Assembly (NCBI GenBank): GCA_012727415.1
Contig: JAAYHI010000035.1
Coordinates: forward strand, 1 to 7,016
Direction of reading: 5' to 3'
Length of the DNA stretch: 7,016 bases
From: Bacillota bacterium
GTDB lineage: Bacteria; Bacillota; Proteinivoracia; UBA4975
Numbering within the stretch: the first letter of the stretch is position 1; every line of letters begins with the position of its first letter. Of this stretch, positions 1 to 5,907 are shown in pieces. The notes under the pieces were generated by a model. It made no database searches. It was not told the DNA's origin and was given only the letters and a program-made list of their open reading frames with translations. The position numbers and the translations under genes were made by a program.

Positions 1-938
1 GAGACATCGAGCTTGGCAAATTGTGAGGCCTGGCGGGCGATGTCACATACCTCCTGGCCGGCATCAAGCTGCTGGGCAATGGTAAGGGCTATCTTCTGCA
101 GACGCTGCTGTTTATCATAAAAGCTGCCCAGCTTGCTCAGGTAGCTCATGGACTGTAACTGCTGCCGGCGGTGGGCTGCCGACTGGCGCAAGTCGGCATT
201 ATAATCTGCCCTGGCTTGTGCCAAAGCTGCATTCAGCTCCGGGGGCTGGCTGCCTTCATTGCAGACATATACTGCCTTGGGCAGCAGTTGCTCCCCTCGT
301 TGCAGGGCAAAGCATTGCTTTTTTTCCATAATGATAAGGGCGAGAATAGCTGGAATCTCCTGGTGCTCGGCAATGTCCACAATCCCGCTTACTGGTTGCT
401 CGCAATTTATCACCACTTCATTGATGATTGGCGATGTGACAATTTCGGCGTCGACAATGGCAGCGGCATCATGGAGCAATTGTCTGATGCGCTTTTCCCG
501 CTGGTCATTGTCGACGTATATCTTGTTTCGCGTCATCTCCCGCCAGTAATGCTGAGTACTGCCGACCTGGATTTCCTTTTGTCCCGCCCTCGTCCTGTCG
601 GAGGCAACCAAGTCCCCCACTGCTACAGGCAGGACCTCGTCATCCAGCATCGCGAGGATGCCTTCTGCTTTGGCCCAGGTGGCGGGAATTCCCAGAGAAA
701 AGCGCTGACACAGCGCCAGCACCGACCGGGACAACATAGCCTTATTTTCAGTGCAGTGCACCTGCAGCCATAAGACAATGCGAAACTTGCTGAAAAATAC
801 CTCCAGCCTGTTGATTTTAATATCCCGGCTGGCTAATTCTTCTTTAAAAGCAGCGCGTAAAAAGTCATAAGCCCGGAGGGTTTGTCTGTAGTCAAGGCCG
901 GTAAAGCGAATCTCCACCAACAGATTTGCTTGCTTCAA
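1..938 (-). CDS. glyS: Divergent glycyl-tRNA synthetase beta-subunit-like protein (N-terminal part, runs off left edge)
   Basis: An uninterrupted frame of 312 codons opens with TTG at 938-936, 10 bases after a GGAGGAGG site, and continues past base 1. The order of landmarks follows the GlyS beta subunit: an LLVEI strand near residues 6-10, a LDDEVLPV stretch (98-105, compare LLGDEVVPF in GlyS), SDRTRAG (113-119, compare SGRTTRGH), NEVVINCEQPV (173-183, compare EEVTNLVEWPV), a QCFALQ segment (208-213, at KYFPV), and SKLGSFYDKQQRLQKIA (268-284, compare EKLGTLYDKVERIEALA). It is far from normal GlyS: GTEELP, the AFD/GF block, the MRW and RPIRW motifs and REHQ are missing or replaced, and the aligned part is roughly 60-80 residues short. 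GlyS normally forms an alpha2beta2 enzyme with GlyQ and handles tRNA; no glyQ lies between recO and this gene. It may be a repurposed or decaying GlyS relative. Family assignment is fairly firm; enzymatic function is doubtful. Confidence 0.72.
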   Translation of the reverse strand, partial: MKQANLLVEIRFTGLDYRQTLRAYDFLRAAFKEELASRDIKINRLEVFFSKFRIVLWLQVHCTENKAMLSRSVLALCQRFSLGIPATWAKAEGILAMLDDEVLPVAVGDLVASDRTRAGQKEIQVGSTQHYWREMTRNKIYVDNDQREKRIRQLLHDAAAIVDAEIVTSPIINEVVINCEQPVSGIVDIAEHQEIPAILALIIMEKKQCFALQRGEQLLPKAVYVCNEGSQPPELNAALAQARADYNADLRQSAAHRRQQLQSMSYLSKLGSFYDKQQRLQKIALTIAQQLDAGQEVCDIARQASQFAKLDV

Positions 939-948
939 AGGGTCAGAT

Positions 949-956
949 CCTCCTCC
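949..956 (-). promoter_or_regulatory. Ribosome binding site of the GlyS-like gene
   Basis: GGAGGAGG on the minus strand lies 10 bases before the TTG at 938-936. This is the only good start in a frame with no in-frame ATG near the conserved N-terminal strand, so the site decides the start. It sits in the 32-base gap after recO. Confidence 0.7.
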
Positions 957-970
957 ATGAGCAGTTGCAG

Positions 971-1702
971 CTAGCTTTCAAATAAGGGACGGAAAGCCTG
1001 TGCTTTAGTCTTTCCTTCCGTCAGCCAATTTATTAGACTGTCGATAATTTCAGTGGCTGCCTTGCCCTGGGAAGGAAATTTCCCCTGGAGATAGGAAAAA
1101 TCCCTGCTTCCTAATGTGTGCAGGAGAGATAAGTCCTCTTTACGTATACTTAGCCTGGCAGGCCCCTTGCAAACGGAACAAACCGCCCCTCCCGCAGGCC
1201 AGTAAAGCCAGCCTGATTGAAGGGGGCGGCCACACTGAGAACAGCTGGAAAAATTCATTTCATACCCCAGATACGCGGCAAATTTCAGGCGAAAAGAATC
1301 AAAGACTATTGGGTCATATGGGTTTGTCTTGAGATGAAGCATATATGCCAGCAATAACTTAAAGGCATCCACTTCCCTGGCTTCTTCTGCAATCAAGAGG
1401 CGGCACAATTCCATGGCGGCAAAAGCAGCGCCGCATTTAGCCCAGTCCTGGCGCAAGGGAGAAAAACTGTCCATAATATCCGCCTGCCGCAAAATGGGCA
1501 GGCCTTTTCCCCGGTAGATGATATATTGCCCCAAAATAAAGAGCTGGACTGCGGCGGCAGACTTGCTCTTGACTTTGCGGCTGCCTTTGGCGACAAACTT
1601 GACCAAGTTTCCGGAACTGGTAAAGCAGCTGACAAGCTGGTCAGCTTCACCCAGGGGAAAGCCGTAGACAATAAAACCGTTAATCTTCTGCAGGCGCATC
1701 AT
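971..1702 (-). CDS. recO: DNA repair protein RecO
   Basis: This 243-residue protein has the usual RecO length and layout. An N-terminal OB-fold carries the KGSRKVKS basic motif (residues 39-46). A helical middle follows. A zinc-binding module has CSQC (154-157) and CSVC (175-178), the four-cysteine arrangement usual in Gram-positive RecO. RecO works with RecR, and in many species RecF, to load RecA on SSB-coated single-stranded DNA and can anneal strands. The start ATG at 1702-1700 overlaps the era stop as ATGA, which implies translational coupling; a second ATG follows at once, so the protein could begin one residue later. Upstream neighbour is era, a pairing conserved across Bacillota; downstream is the GlyS-like gene after 32 bases. 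No truncation or missing residue is evident. Confidence 0.96.
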   Translation of the reverse strand: MMRLQKINGFIVYGFPLGEADQLVSCFTSSGNLVKFVAKGSRKVKSKSAAAVQLFILGQYIIYRGKGLPILRQADIMDSFSPLRQDWAKCGAAFAAMELCRLLIAEEAREVDAFKLLLAYMLHLKTNPYDPIVFDSFRLKFAAYLGYEMNFSSCSQCGRPLQSGWLYWPAGGAVCSVCKGPARLSIRKEDLSLLHTLGSRDFSYLQGKFPSQGKAATEIIDSLINWLTEGKTKAQAFRPLFES

Positions 1703-2559
1703 CTATACCCCAACCCCTTGAGCTGGGCGGGATCTTTGCGCCAGTTTTTCCGGACTTTGACCCACAGCTTGAGATGTACTTTTTTGTCCATGAGATTTTG
1801 GATCTCGAGACGGGCCCCCGTACCTATGGTCTTTAGCTTTGTGCCTTTGCGGCCAATGACTATGCCTTTGTGGGATTCGCGTTCAACAATGATGTTGGCC
1901 TGAATTACAGCCTCGTCATCGCTTTCAGAAAAGGCGACTATCTCCACTGCAATGCCATGGGGCACCTCTTCTTCCAGATGTAACAGCGCCTGTTCCCGAA
2001 TGAGCTCTGCGGCCAGCAGGCGATAGTCACAATCCATTAGCTGGTCAGGAGGATAAAGCAAATCTCCTTCGGGCAGGTATTCCACTATCGCCTGAATGAC
2101 GGCGTCAAGGTTAGTGCGGTTAAAGGCTGAAATGGCTATCACCCTGGAAAACCTCCCCTGAGCCTGAAATCCCTCCTTAAGTTCTTCAACCCGGTTGGGA
2201 AGGAGGAGATCTGCCTTATTGAGCACAAGTATTACCGGCTTTCCCTTAGTAAGGTCAACGGGCAATTCATCCCGGGGGTTGGCGGCATCCAGGATATAGA
2301 GGACAATGTCGCTGTTGGCGACAGAATTCAGGCTTTCCCGAAGCATAAATTCCCCCAGTTTGTTCTTGGGCTGATGCAGTCCGGGGGTATCGACAAATAT
2401 GATTTGGTATGCATCGGTGGTTAATATACAGCGAAATTGCTGGCGCGTAGTCTGTCTTTTCGCCGAAGTTATCAGCAGACGATCACCCATAAGAGCGTTG
2501 ATTAACGTTGATTTTCCTGCGTTGGGCACACCAATAACAGCTACAAATCCGCTCTTGAT
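1699..2559 (-). CDS. era: GTPase Era, ribosome assembly factor, with apparent ATC start
   Basis: Era binds 16S rRNA near its 3' end through a KH domain and uses GTP to guide 30S subunit maturation. All landmarks are visible, counted from the proposed start: P-loop GVPNAGKS (residues 10-17), the QTTR switch I region (36-39), DTPG (57-60), NKAD (114-117), SA (144-145), and the KH domain with VIGRKG (234-239) and the LWVKV strand near 265-269. The first conventional start codon in frame, GTG at 2529, falls inside the P-loop and would delete the first beta strand. The family N-terminus KSGFVAVIG is encoded just upstream, directly after ATC at 2559-2557, which is 7 bases from a GGGGGG Shine-Dalgarno core. 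I therefore place the start there, giving 286 residues. No ATG, GTG or TTG occurs in frame between the cdd stop and this point. It overlaps recO by 4 bases. Confidence 0.93.
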   Translation of the reverse strand: MKSGFVAVIGVPNAGKSTLINALMGDRLLITSAKRQTTRQQFRCILTTDAYQIIFVDTPGLHQPKNKLGEFMLRESLNSVANSDIVLYILDAANPRDELPVDLTKGKPVILVLNKADLLLPNRVEELKEGFQAQGRFSRVIAISAFNRTNLDAVIQAIVEYLPEGDLLYPPDQLMDCDYRLLAAELIREQALLHLEEEVPHGIAVEIVAFSESDDEAVIQANIIVERESHKGIVIGRKGTKLKTIGTGARLEIQNLMDKKVHLKLWVKVRKNWRKDPAQLKGLGYR

Positions 2560-2566
2560 AGGAAAT

Positions 2567-2572
2567 CCCCCC
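2567..2572 (-). promoter_or_regulatory. Ribosome binding site of era, which decides its start
   Basis: A run of six G (preceded by AA from the cdd stop codon) lies 7 bases before ATC 2559-2557. No ATG, GTG or TTG in the era frame lies at a usable distance, so this site is the main support for a non-canonical ATC start. Confidence 0.65.
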
Positions 2573-2974
2573 TTACATGTCTTCGCCGGTGAATGCCCCG
2601 GGCAGGAGCTGTTCCATTGTAGCGACGGAACCTTTGCCCTCTTCGTTAACGAGAATTATTTCGGCATCGTCATTAAAAAACTCCCGGAGAACCTGGCGAC
2701 AGGCACCACAAGGAGAAGCCGCTTTTTTTCCGTATACTGCAACTGCCATCCCGGCGAAATCTCTTTCCCCTTCTGACACTGCCTTAAATATGGCAGTGCG
2801 CTCGGCGCAATTAGAAAGGCCATAGGAGGCGTTTTCGACGTTGCAGCCCGTGATTATCTTGCCTTCCTTAGTCAGCAACGCCGCCCCCACTCTGTAATTG
2901 GAGTAGGGAACGTAGGCCTTGTCCCGCGCTGCCAATGCAGCCTGGATTAAGCGTTCCTTGGTTTCTTGTTCCAT
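2573..2974 (-). CDS. cdd: Cytidine deaminase, homotetrameric type
   Basis: This 133-residue protein matches the short tetrameric cytidine deaminases of Bacillus type. It hydrolyses cytidine and deoxycytidine to uridine and deoxyuridine in pyrimidine salvage. The zinc site is complete: NCAERTA with Cys56 and catalytic Glu58, and PCGACRQVL with Cys89 and Cys92. Substrate-binding residues of the family are visible in the PYSNYRVGAAL region (23-33) and NVENASYG (45-52). The ATG at 2974-2972 follows AAGGAG by 10 bases, and that site overlaps the stop of the upstream DUF881 gene. The era start lies 13 bases after the cdd stop. The cdd-era adjacency is common in Bacillota. Nothing unusual is seen in the protein. 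Confidence 0.97.
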   Translation of the reverse strand: MEQETKERLIQAALAARDKAYVPYSNYRVGAALLTKEGKIITGCNVENASYGLSNCAERTAIFKAVSEGERDFAGMAVAVYGKKAASPCGACRQVLREFFNDDAEIILVNEEGKGSVATMEQLLPGAFTGEDM

Positions 2975-2988
2975 TATCTGTTCACTCC

Positions 2989-4023
2989 TTATTGAAAGGC
3001 TTTTGCCGGCAGAACCATGTTTTCGCGATTTTCTATGTCGAAGCCCAGTACCCCCCGAAAGGACACCGAAAAAAGCAAATCGACGCCAGCTTTCAGGGTA
3101 GTAGTATCCCCCACAACCTGAATAATTACAGGGTTGCTGCGGATGGTTACCCCGTCGACAACAATTCCCTCTTCGGAATCGATGATGTAGCTGTTGACTG
3201 ACAGCCTTTGCCCATGGATGGCAATTCCCCTGGCCCCGGCCGAGTATAATTCACTGATTATGCGGCGCAAATCCCCTGCAGAAACGGTATAAATCTGGTC
3301 GTAGACATAGATTTCAATGCCTGGACCAGACATTTCCGCATAACCTGCCATTTGGTTTATCCGGGCATATTCCTGGCGGAGATTTTCAATTTCTCCTTCC
3401 AGGTACTTGATGGTTTCCTGTTCCAGACTTTGAGGAATTAACTGGGCGACTCCGTTTTCAATGAGCACCTTTAATGTCGAGAGGTGGCGATAGGGTTCAT
3501 AGAATCCCCGCTGCGCTTCCTTGCTGAACAGGTTCTCAATGGCAAGAAGCTGATTCAAGGTATCCTCCTCAAGATTGTGAGGAGCCTTGATTTCATAGCC
3601 GCCGGTGGGAAGCGGTTCCAGGGTGAGAGTGACGGAAGAACTGGAATACTGAACTTCAGGGGCAGCATTTAGTACTGCCAGCGCTTTTTCAGCTGTCATG
3701 TTGGTATATTCGGAAATAATGAGGTCCCGGGTCTTGGCGGCATCGTTCTGCAAAATATCTGCCAGTTCTGTATGGCTGTTAACCAGAAAGACATCGTAAT
3801 GAAGCTTGGCCAGGGACTGCTTGACACTGTTTTTTTCGGACACATTTAAGGTGGCAGCAAGCTCCTGTAAGTTGCTGATGACGTCGTTGGCAAAGGCTTT
3901 GGCGTCAGACAGCTCTGTCCCCGCAAACTCTCCGCGGTGGAGCTGGGACGCCAGGATGGCAATGTTGAAGGCTAAGGCAATGACAGCCAGGATTCTCAAG
4001 GTCTTGGTGCTGAGTTTATCCAT
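2989..4023 (-). CDS. DUF881 membrane-anchored protein, second (downstream) paralog
   Basis: The protein has 344 residues. One N-terminal hydrophobic segment (about 8-26) should anchor it with the bulk outside the membrane. A mostly helical region of about 170 residues follows, then a likely coiled coil (about 198-225, EQETIKYLEGEIENLRQEY), then a DUF881 domain (about 226-340) marked by MSGPGIEIYV, DLRRIISELYSAGARGIAI, GQRLSVNSYI and the final LPA. DUF881 proteins (YlxW-like) have no agreed biochemical role; in other Bacillota they sit in division and sporulation gene neighbourhoods. The start is ATG 4023, 8 bases after GGGGAGGG; an in-frame GTG at 4032 lies inside that site and is unlikely. 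It is a paralog of the gene just upstream, with a short loop where the other has an acidic loop ending in IHD. Family assignment is firm, function unknown. Confidence 0.87.
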   Translation of the reverse strand: MDKLSTKTLRILAVIALAFNIAILASQLHRGEFAGTELSDAKAFANDVISNLQELAATLNVSEKNSVKQSLAKLHYDVFLVNSHTELADILQNDAAKTRDLIISEYTNMTAEKALAVLNAAPEVQYSSSSVTLTLEPLPTGGYEIKAPHNLEEDTLNQLLAIENLFSKEAQRGFYEPYRHLSTLKVLIENGVAQLIPQSLEQETIKYLEGEIENLRQEYARINQMAGYAEMSGPGIEIYVYDQIYTVSAGDLRRIISELYSAGARGIAIHGQRLSVNSYIIDSEEGIVVDGVTIRSNPVIIQVVGDTTTLKAGVDLLFSVSFRGVLGFDIENRENMVLPAKAFQ

Positions 4024-4038
4024 TATCTTCACCCTCCC

Positions 4039-5085
4039 CTAACGCAAAGGCTGTCCGGGCAATCGTATTTCCGACTCTACGCTGACTTCAACCCGCAAAC
4101 TTCTTTCTTCACGGTAGTAATTGAGAAGGGTGTTCAGGCTTTTTTCCATAGCCTCGGGGTCGCCGACGGCCTTGATAATTAATGGTTTCACGGGTACGGG
4201 GTCATAGTTTACTAAAATGGGGCCGCCCACACAGCGGATGGACGTGTCCACCACCAGACGCTTACCCCCCACAGAAATGCCAAGGGCTCCGCTGGCAAAC
4301 AGAAAATGGACCACTTCCTGCACATCAACATCATGAATGATGTTGTTCTCACTGACAATATCTTCGTCTTCTGCATCCATAAGGGAAATTACCAGCCCCG
4401 GGCCGGTTAATTCCGAGTACCCGTTGAGGGATCTGAGGTTGGTGTATTCCTGTTCGAGCAATTTGTATTGGTTTTGCAGGTGCTGGACAGGGTCGAGCTC
4501 GCTCATCGGTTCAATGGCGTTTATGGTGACAATGTCATCTAGAACTTCCACTGCAATGATAACGCTTTGCATGCCAACTCCTTTGGAAGCGACATAGGAG
4601 CGAATCTCTTCAATTGTGTCTGCTTCCAGAAAATCTCCGCCCTCCAGGGAGATGGCATTATCCGCCAGAAAATGAATGACGAGTTCAGTGGAAGCCTCCA
4701 GCTGTTCCAGATTGGGGTCCTTAGAGATAACCCATTGCAGCCTGTTGGTCAGGTTGCTCTCAGCTTCCTCGCGGATGATATCTTCAAAGGCCCCCATTTC
4801 CGAAAGAATGATATCGGTAATTTCCCCTGCGGTGGCTGCCATGGATATGCTTTTATGGAGATTTTCGTAGGAAAAACTGACCCGGGCGTTGTCCCGGGGC
4901 ACCCCCAATTGATGAGCCAAATCCATGTTGAGTTCCAGAAGGCTCAGTGCATAATTCCTGGCATCTTTAAGTTCTCCCACTCTGAAGGAGATGATCCCCA
5001 GAGAGTTAACCAAGAGCAAGGCACTGAGAAGGAGGGAAATCCCAAACAAAATGTAAATGTCCGATGGTTTCCTTGGCTCCGCCAT
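4039..5085 (-). CDS. DUF881 membrane-anchored protein, first (upstream) paralog
   Basis: The protein has 348 residues, with a short cytoplasmic start (MAEPRKPSD), one membrane segment (about 10-28), a helical extra-membrane region (about 38-195), a short coiled coil (about 198-220) and a DUF881 domain (about 221-345). Domain signatures are NGYSELTGPGLVISL (221-235), an acidic loop leading to IHD (250-252), EVVHFLFASGALGISVGGKRL (from 257), and KAVGDPEAM (305-313). The N-terminal region resembles that of the next gene: ELKDARNYALSLL against ELSDAKAFANDVI, followed by similar LGVPRDN / LNVSEKN turns. ATG 5085-5083 is 7 bases after AGGGGG, which overlaps the end of dgkA. The pair probably arose by tandem duplication and may act as a heteromeric extracytoplasmic complex; that is inference. 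No enzymatic motif is seen. Confidence 0.87.
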   Translation of the reverse strand: MAEPRKPSDIYILFGISLLLSALLLVNSLGIISFRVGELKDARNYALSLLELNMDLAHQLGVPRDNARVSFSYENLHKSISMAATAGEITDIILSEMGAFEDIIREEAESNLTNRLQWVISKDPNLEQLEASTELVIHFLADNAISLEGGDFLEADTIEEIRSYVASKGVGMQSVIIAVEVLDDIVTINAIEPMSELDPVQHLQNQYKLLEQEYTNLRSLNGYSELTGPGLVISLMDAEDEDIVSENNIIHDVDVQEVVHFLFASGALGISVGGKRLVVDTSIRCVGGPILVNYDPVPVKPLIIKAVGDPEAMEKSLNTLLNYYREERSLRVEVSVESEIRLPGQPLR

Positions 5086-5089
5086 AGTC

Positions 5090-5458
5090 TTACCCCCTGA
5101 TTAATTCCAATATCTTTGGAAACAAAACCAGTACGCCGACAATGACAGCATACAATGCTGCCAACAATACTGCTGCGGCTGCACAATTTTTAGCGATCTT
5201 TGCCAAGGGATGATATTTATCAGTGTAGAGGTCGATGGTTTTTTCAATTGCAGTGTTAAATAATTCGCTGCACAGCACAAAAAAAGCAGCAGAGAGCAGA
5301 AACATAATTTCGCAGGCTTCGAAATCCAAAGCCAGGATGACGACAGCCAGGACTACAGCAGCCAGGCAATGTAATCTGAAATTGCGCTGTGTCTTAAAGC
5401 TATAGGCAAAACCCTGAAACGCGAAGCGAAAGCTCTCCCAAAGGGTTTTGGCACGCAA
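5090..5458 (-). CDS. dgkA: DgkA-family lipid kinase (undecaprenol or diacylglycerol kinase), with an active-site Asp to Asn change
   Basis: This 122-residue membrane protein has an amphipathic N-terminus and three hydrophobic helices (about 32-48, 52-70, 92-114). It carries the family signature ELFNTAIEKTIDLYTDKYH (65-83) with Glu65, Asn68 and Glu72. In Gram-positive bacteria this family mostly phosphorylates undecaprenol, recycling the cell-wall lipid carrier. The following motif, normally AKD-x-A-A-A-A-V, reads AKNCAAAAV: Asn91 (codon 5188-5186) replaces the Asp equivalent to E. coli Asp95. Start is TTG 5458-5456, one base after the ybeY stop and 7 bases after GGGGAGG located in the end of ybeY, so translation is likely coupled. 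Family membership is sure; activity is uncertain because of the substitution. Confidence 0.93.
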   Translation of the reverse strand: MRAKTLWESFRFAFQGFAYSFKTQRNFRLHCLAAVVLAVVILALDFEACEIMFLLSAAFFVLCSELFNTAIEKTIDLYTDKYHPLAKIAKNCAAAAVLLAALYAVIVGVLVLFPKILELIRG

Positions 5459-5459
5459 G

Positions 5460-5894
5460 TCAAGTCCTCCCCAAGTTTATTCGTTCTAATATTTTTTCTT
5501 CCAGGGCGCGCATCTCCGGGTTGGGTTCATCGCCGTGCTCGTAGCCCAGTAAGTGCAAAATGCCATGGACCAATAAAAAGCCAAACTCCCGCTCCAGGCT
5601 GTTGCCATATTCCCCGGCCTGGCTCACAACCCGAGGCCAGCAGATATAGATTTCGCCGGTAATTTCACCCTCATCCCCTAAAGGAAAGCTAAGCACGTCA
5701 GTGACAGCATCAGTATTGCGAAAATCCCTGTTTAACTGCCGAACCAATTCCCCGGAGGCGACAATTACATTATAACACTCCCGGGAGACCGTTGAGCCAA
5801 AAACGGAATTTATCGTGCGGGCAATTTTTTGTGCCAGCAAATCCAGAGGGGGGATGTTGTCAAACTCCCGATCAAAATACAAATGGAGCTGCAT
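5460..5894 (-). CDS. ybeY: Endoribonuclease YbeY (rRNA maturation factor)
   Basis: A 144-residue protein of normal family length. YbeY is a metal-dependent RNase needed for 16S rRNA 3'-end processing and ribosome quality control. The zinc motif HGILHLLGYEH (residues 110-120) gives the three histidines 110, 114 and 120; the usual GYDH is GYEH here, a conservative change. The second hallmark, NRDFRNTDAVTDVLSFP (55-71), contains the conserved arginine (Arg59) and the TDVLSFP turn. ATG 5894-5892 is 6 bases after AAGGAGG, which starts right after the pgpH stop. Known functional partners of YbeY include Era, encoded four genes downstream in the same cluster, so both act on the small ribosomal subunit. 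Confidence 0.96.
   Translation of the reverse strand: MQLHLYFDREFDNIPPLDLLAQKIARTINSVFGSTVSRECYNVIVASGELVRQLNRDFRNTDAVTDVLSFPLGDEGEITGEIYICWPRVVSQAGEYGNSLEREFGFLLVHGILHLLGYEHGDEPNPEMRALEEKILERINLGRT
5466..5472 (-). promoter_or_regulatory. Ribosome binding site of dgkA inside the end of ybeY
   Basis: GGGGAGG lies 7 bases before the TTG start of dgkA, within the last codons of ybeY. It supports TTG 5458 as the start and suggests that translation of dgkA depends on ribosomes finishing ybeY. Confidence 0.7.
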
Positions 5895-5907
5895 GAGGAT
5901 CCTCCTT

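Noticed and set aside
171..773. A 200-codon plus-strand open frame
   Set aside because: It lies entirely opposite the GlyS-like gene, matches no family I recognise, has low-complexity shadow-like composition and no ribosome site; the minus-strand frame has clear homology.
935..958. A seven-codon minus-strand frame (ATG at 958, TGA overlapping the TTG start of the GlyS-like gene) as a leader peptide
   Set aside because: It has no ribosome site of its own, and its codons are simply the GGAGGAGG site of the next gene; the overlap is probably chance.
969..976. Perfect 8-base palindrome AGCTAGCT over the recO stop, as a terminator
   Set aside because: Too short, no loop, no following T run on the minus strand, and the next gene begins 32 bases on.
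2527..2529. GTG at 2529 as the era start
   Set aside because: It falls inside the P-loop (before PNAGKST) and would remove the first beta strand and the first glycine of the GTP-binding motif; no ribosome site precedes it.
4030..4032. GTG at 4032 as the start of the second DUF881 gene
   Set aside because: It overlaps the GGGGAGGG ribosome site itself; the ATG at 4023 has an 8-base spacing.
4567..5100. A 177-codon plus-strand open frame
   Set aside because: It is antisense to the first DUF881 gene, whose domain motifs and ribosome site are clear; no recognisable protein features.
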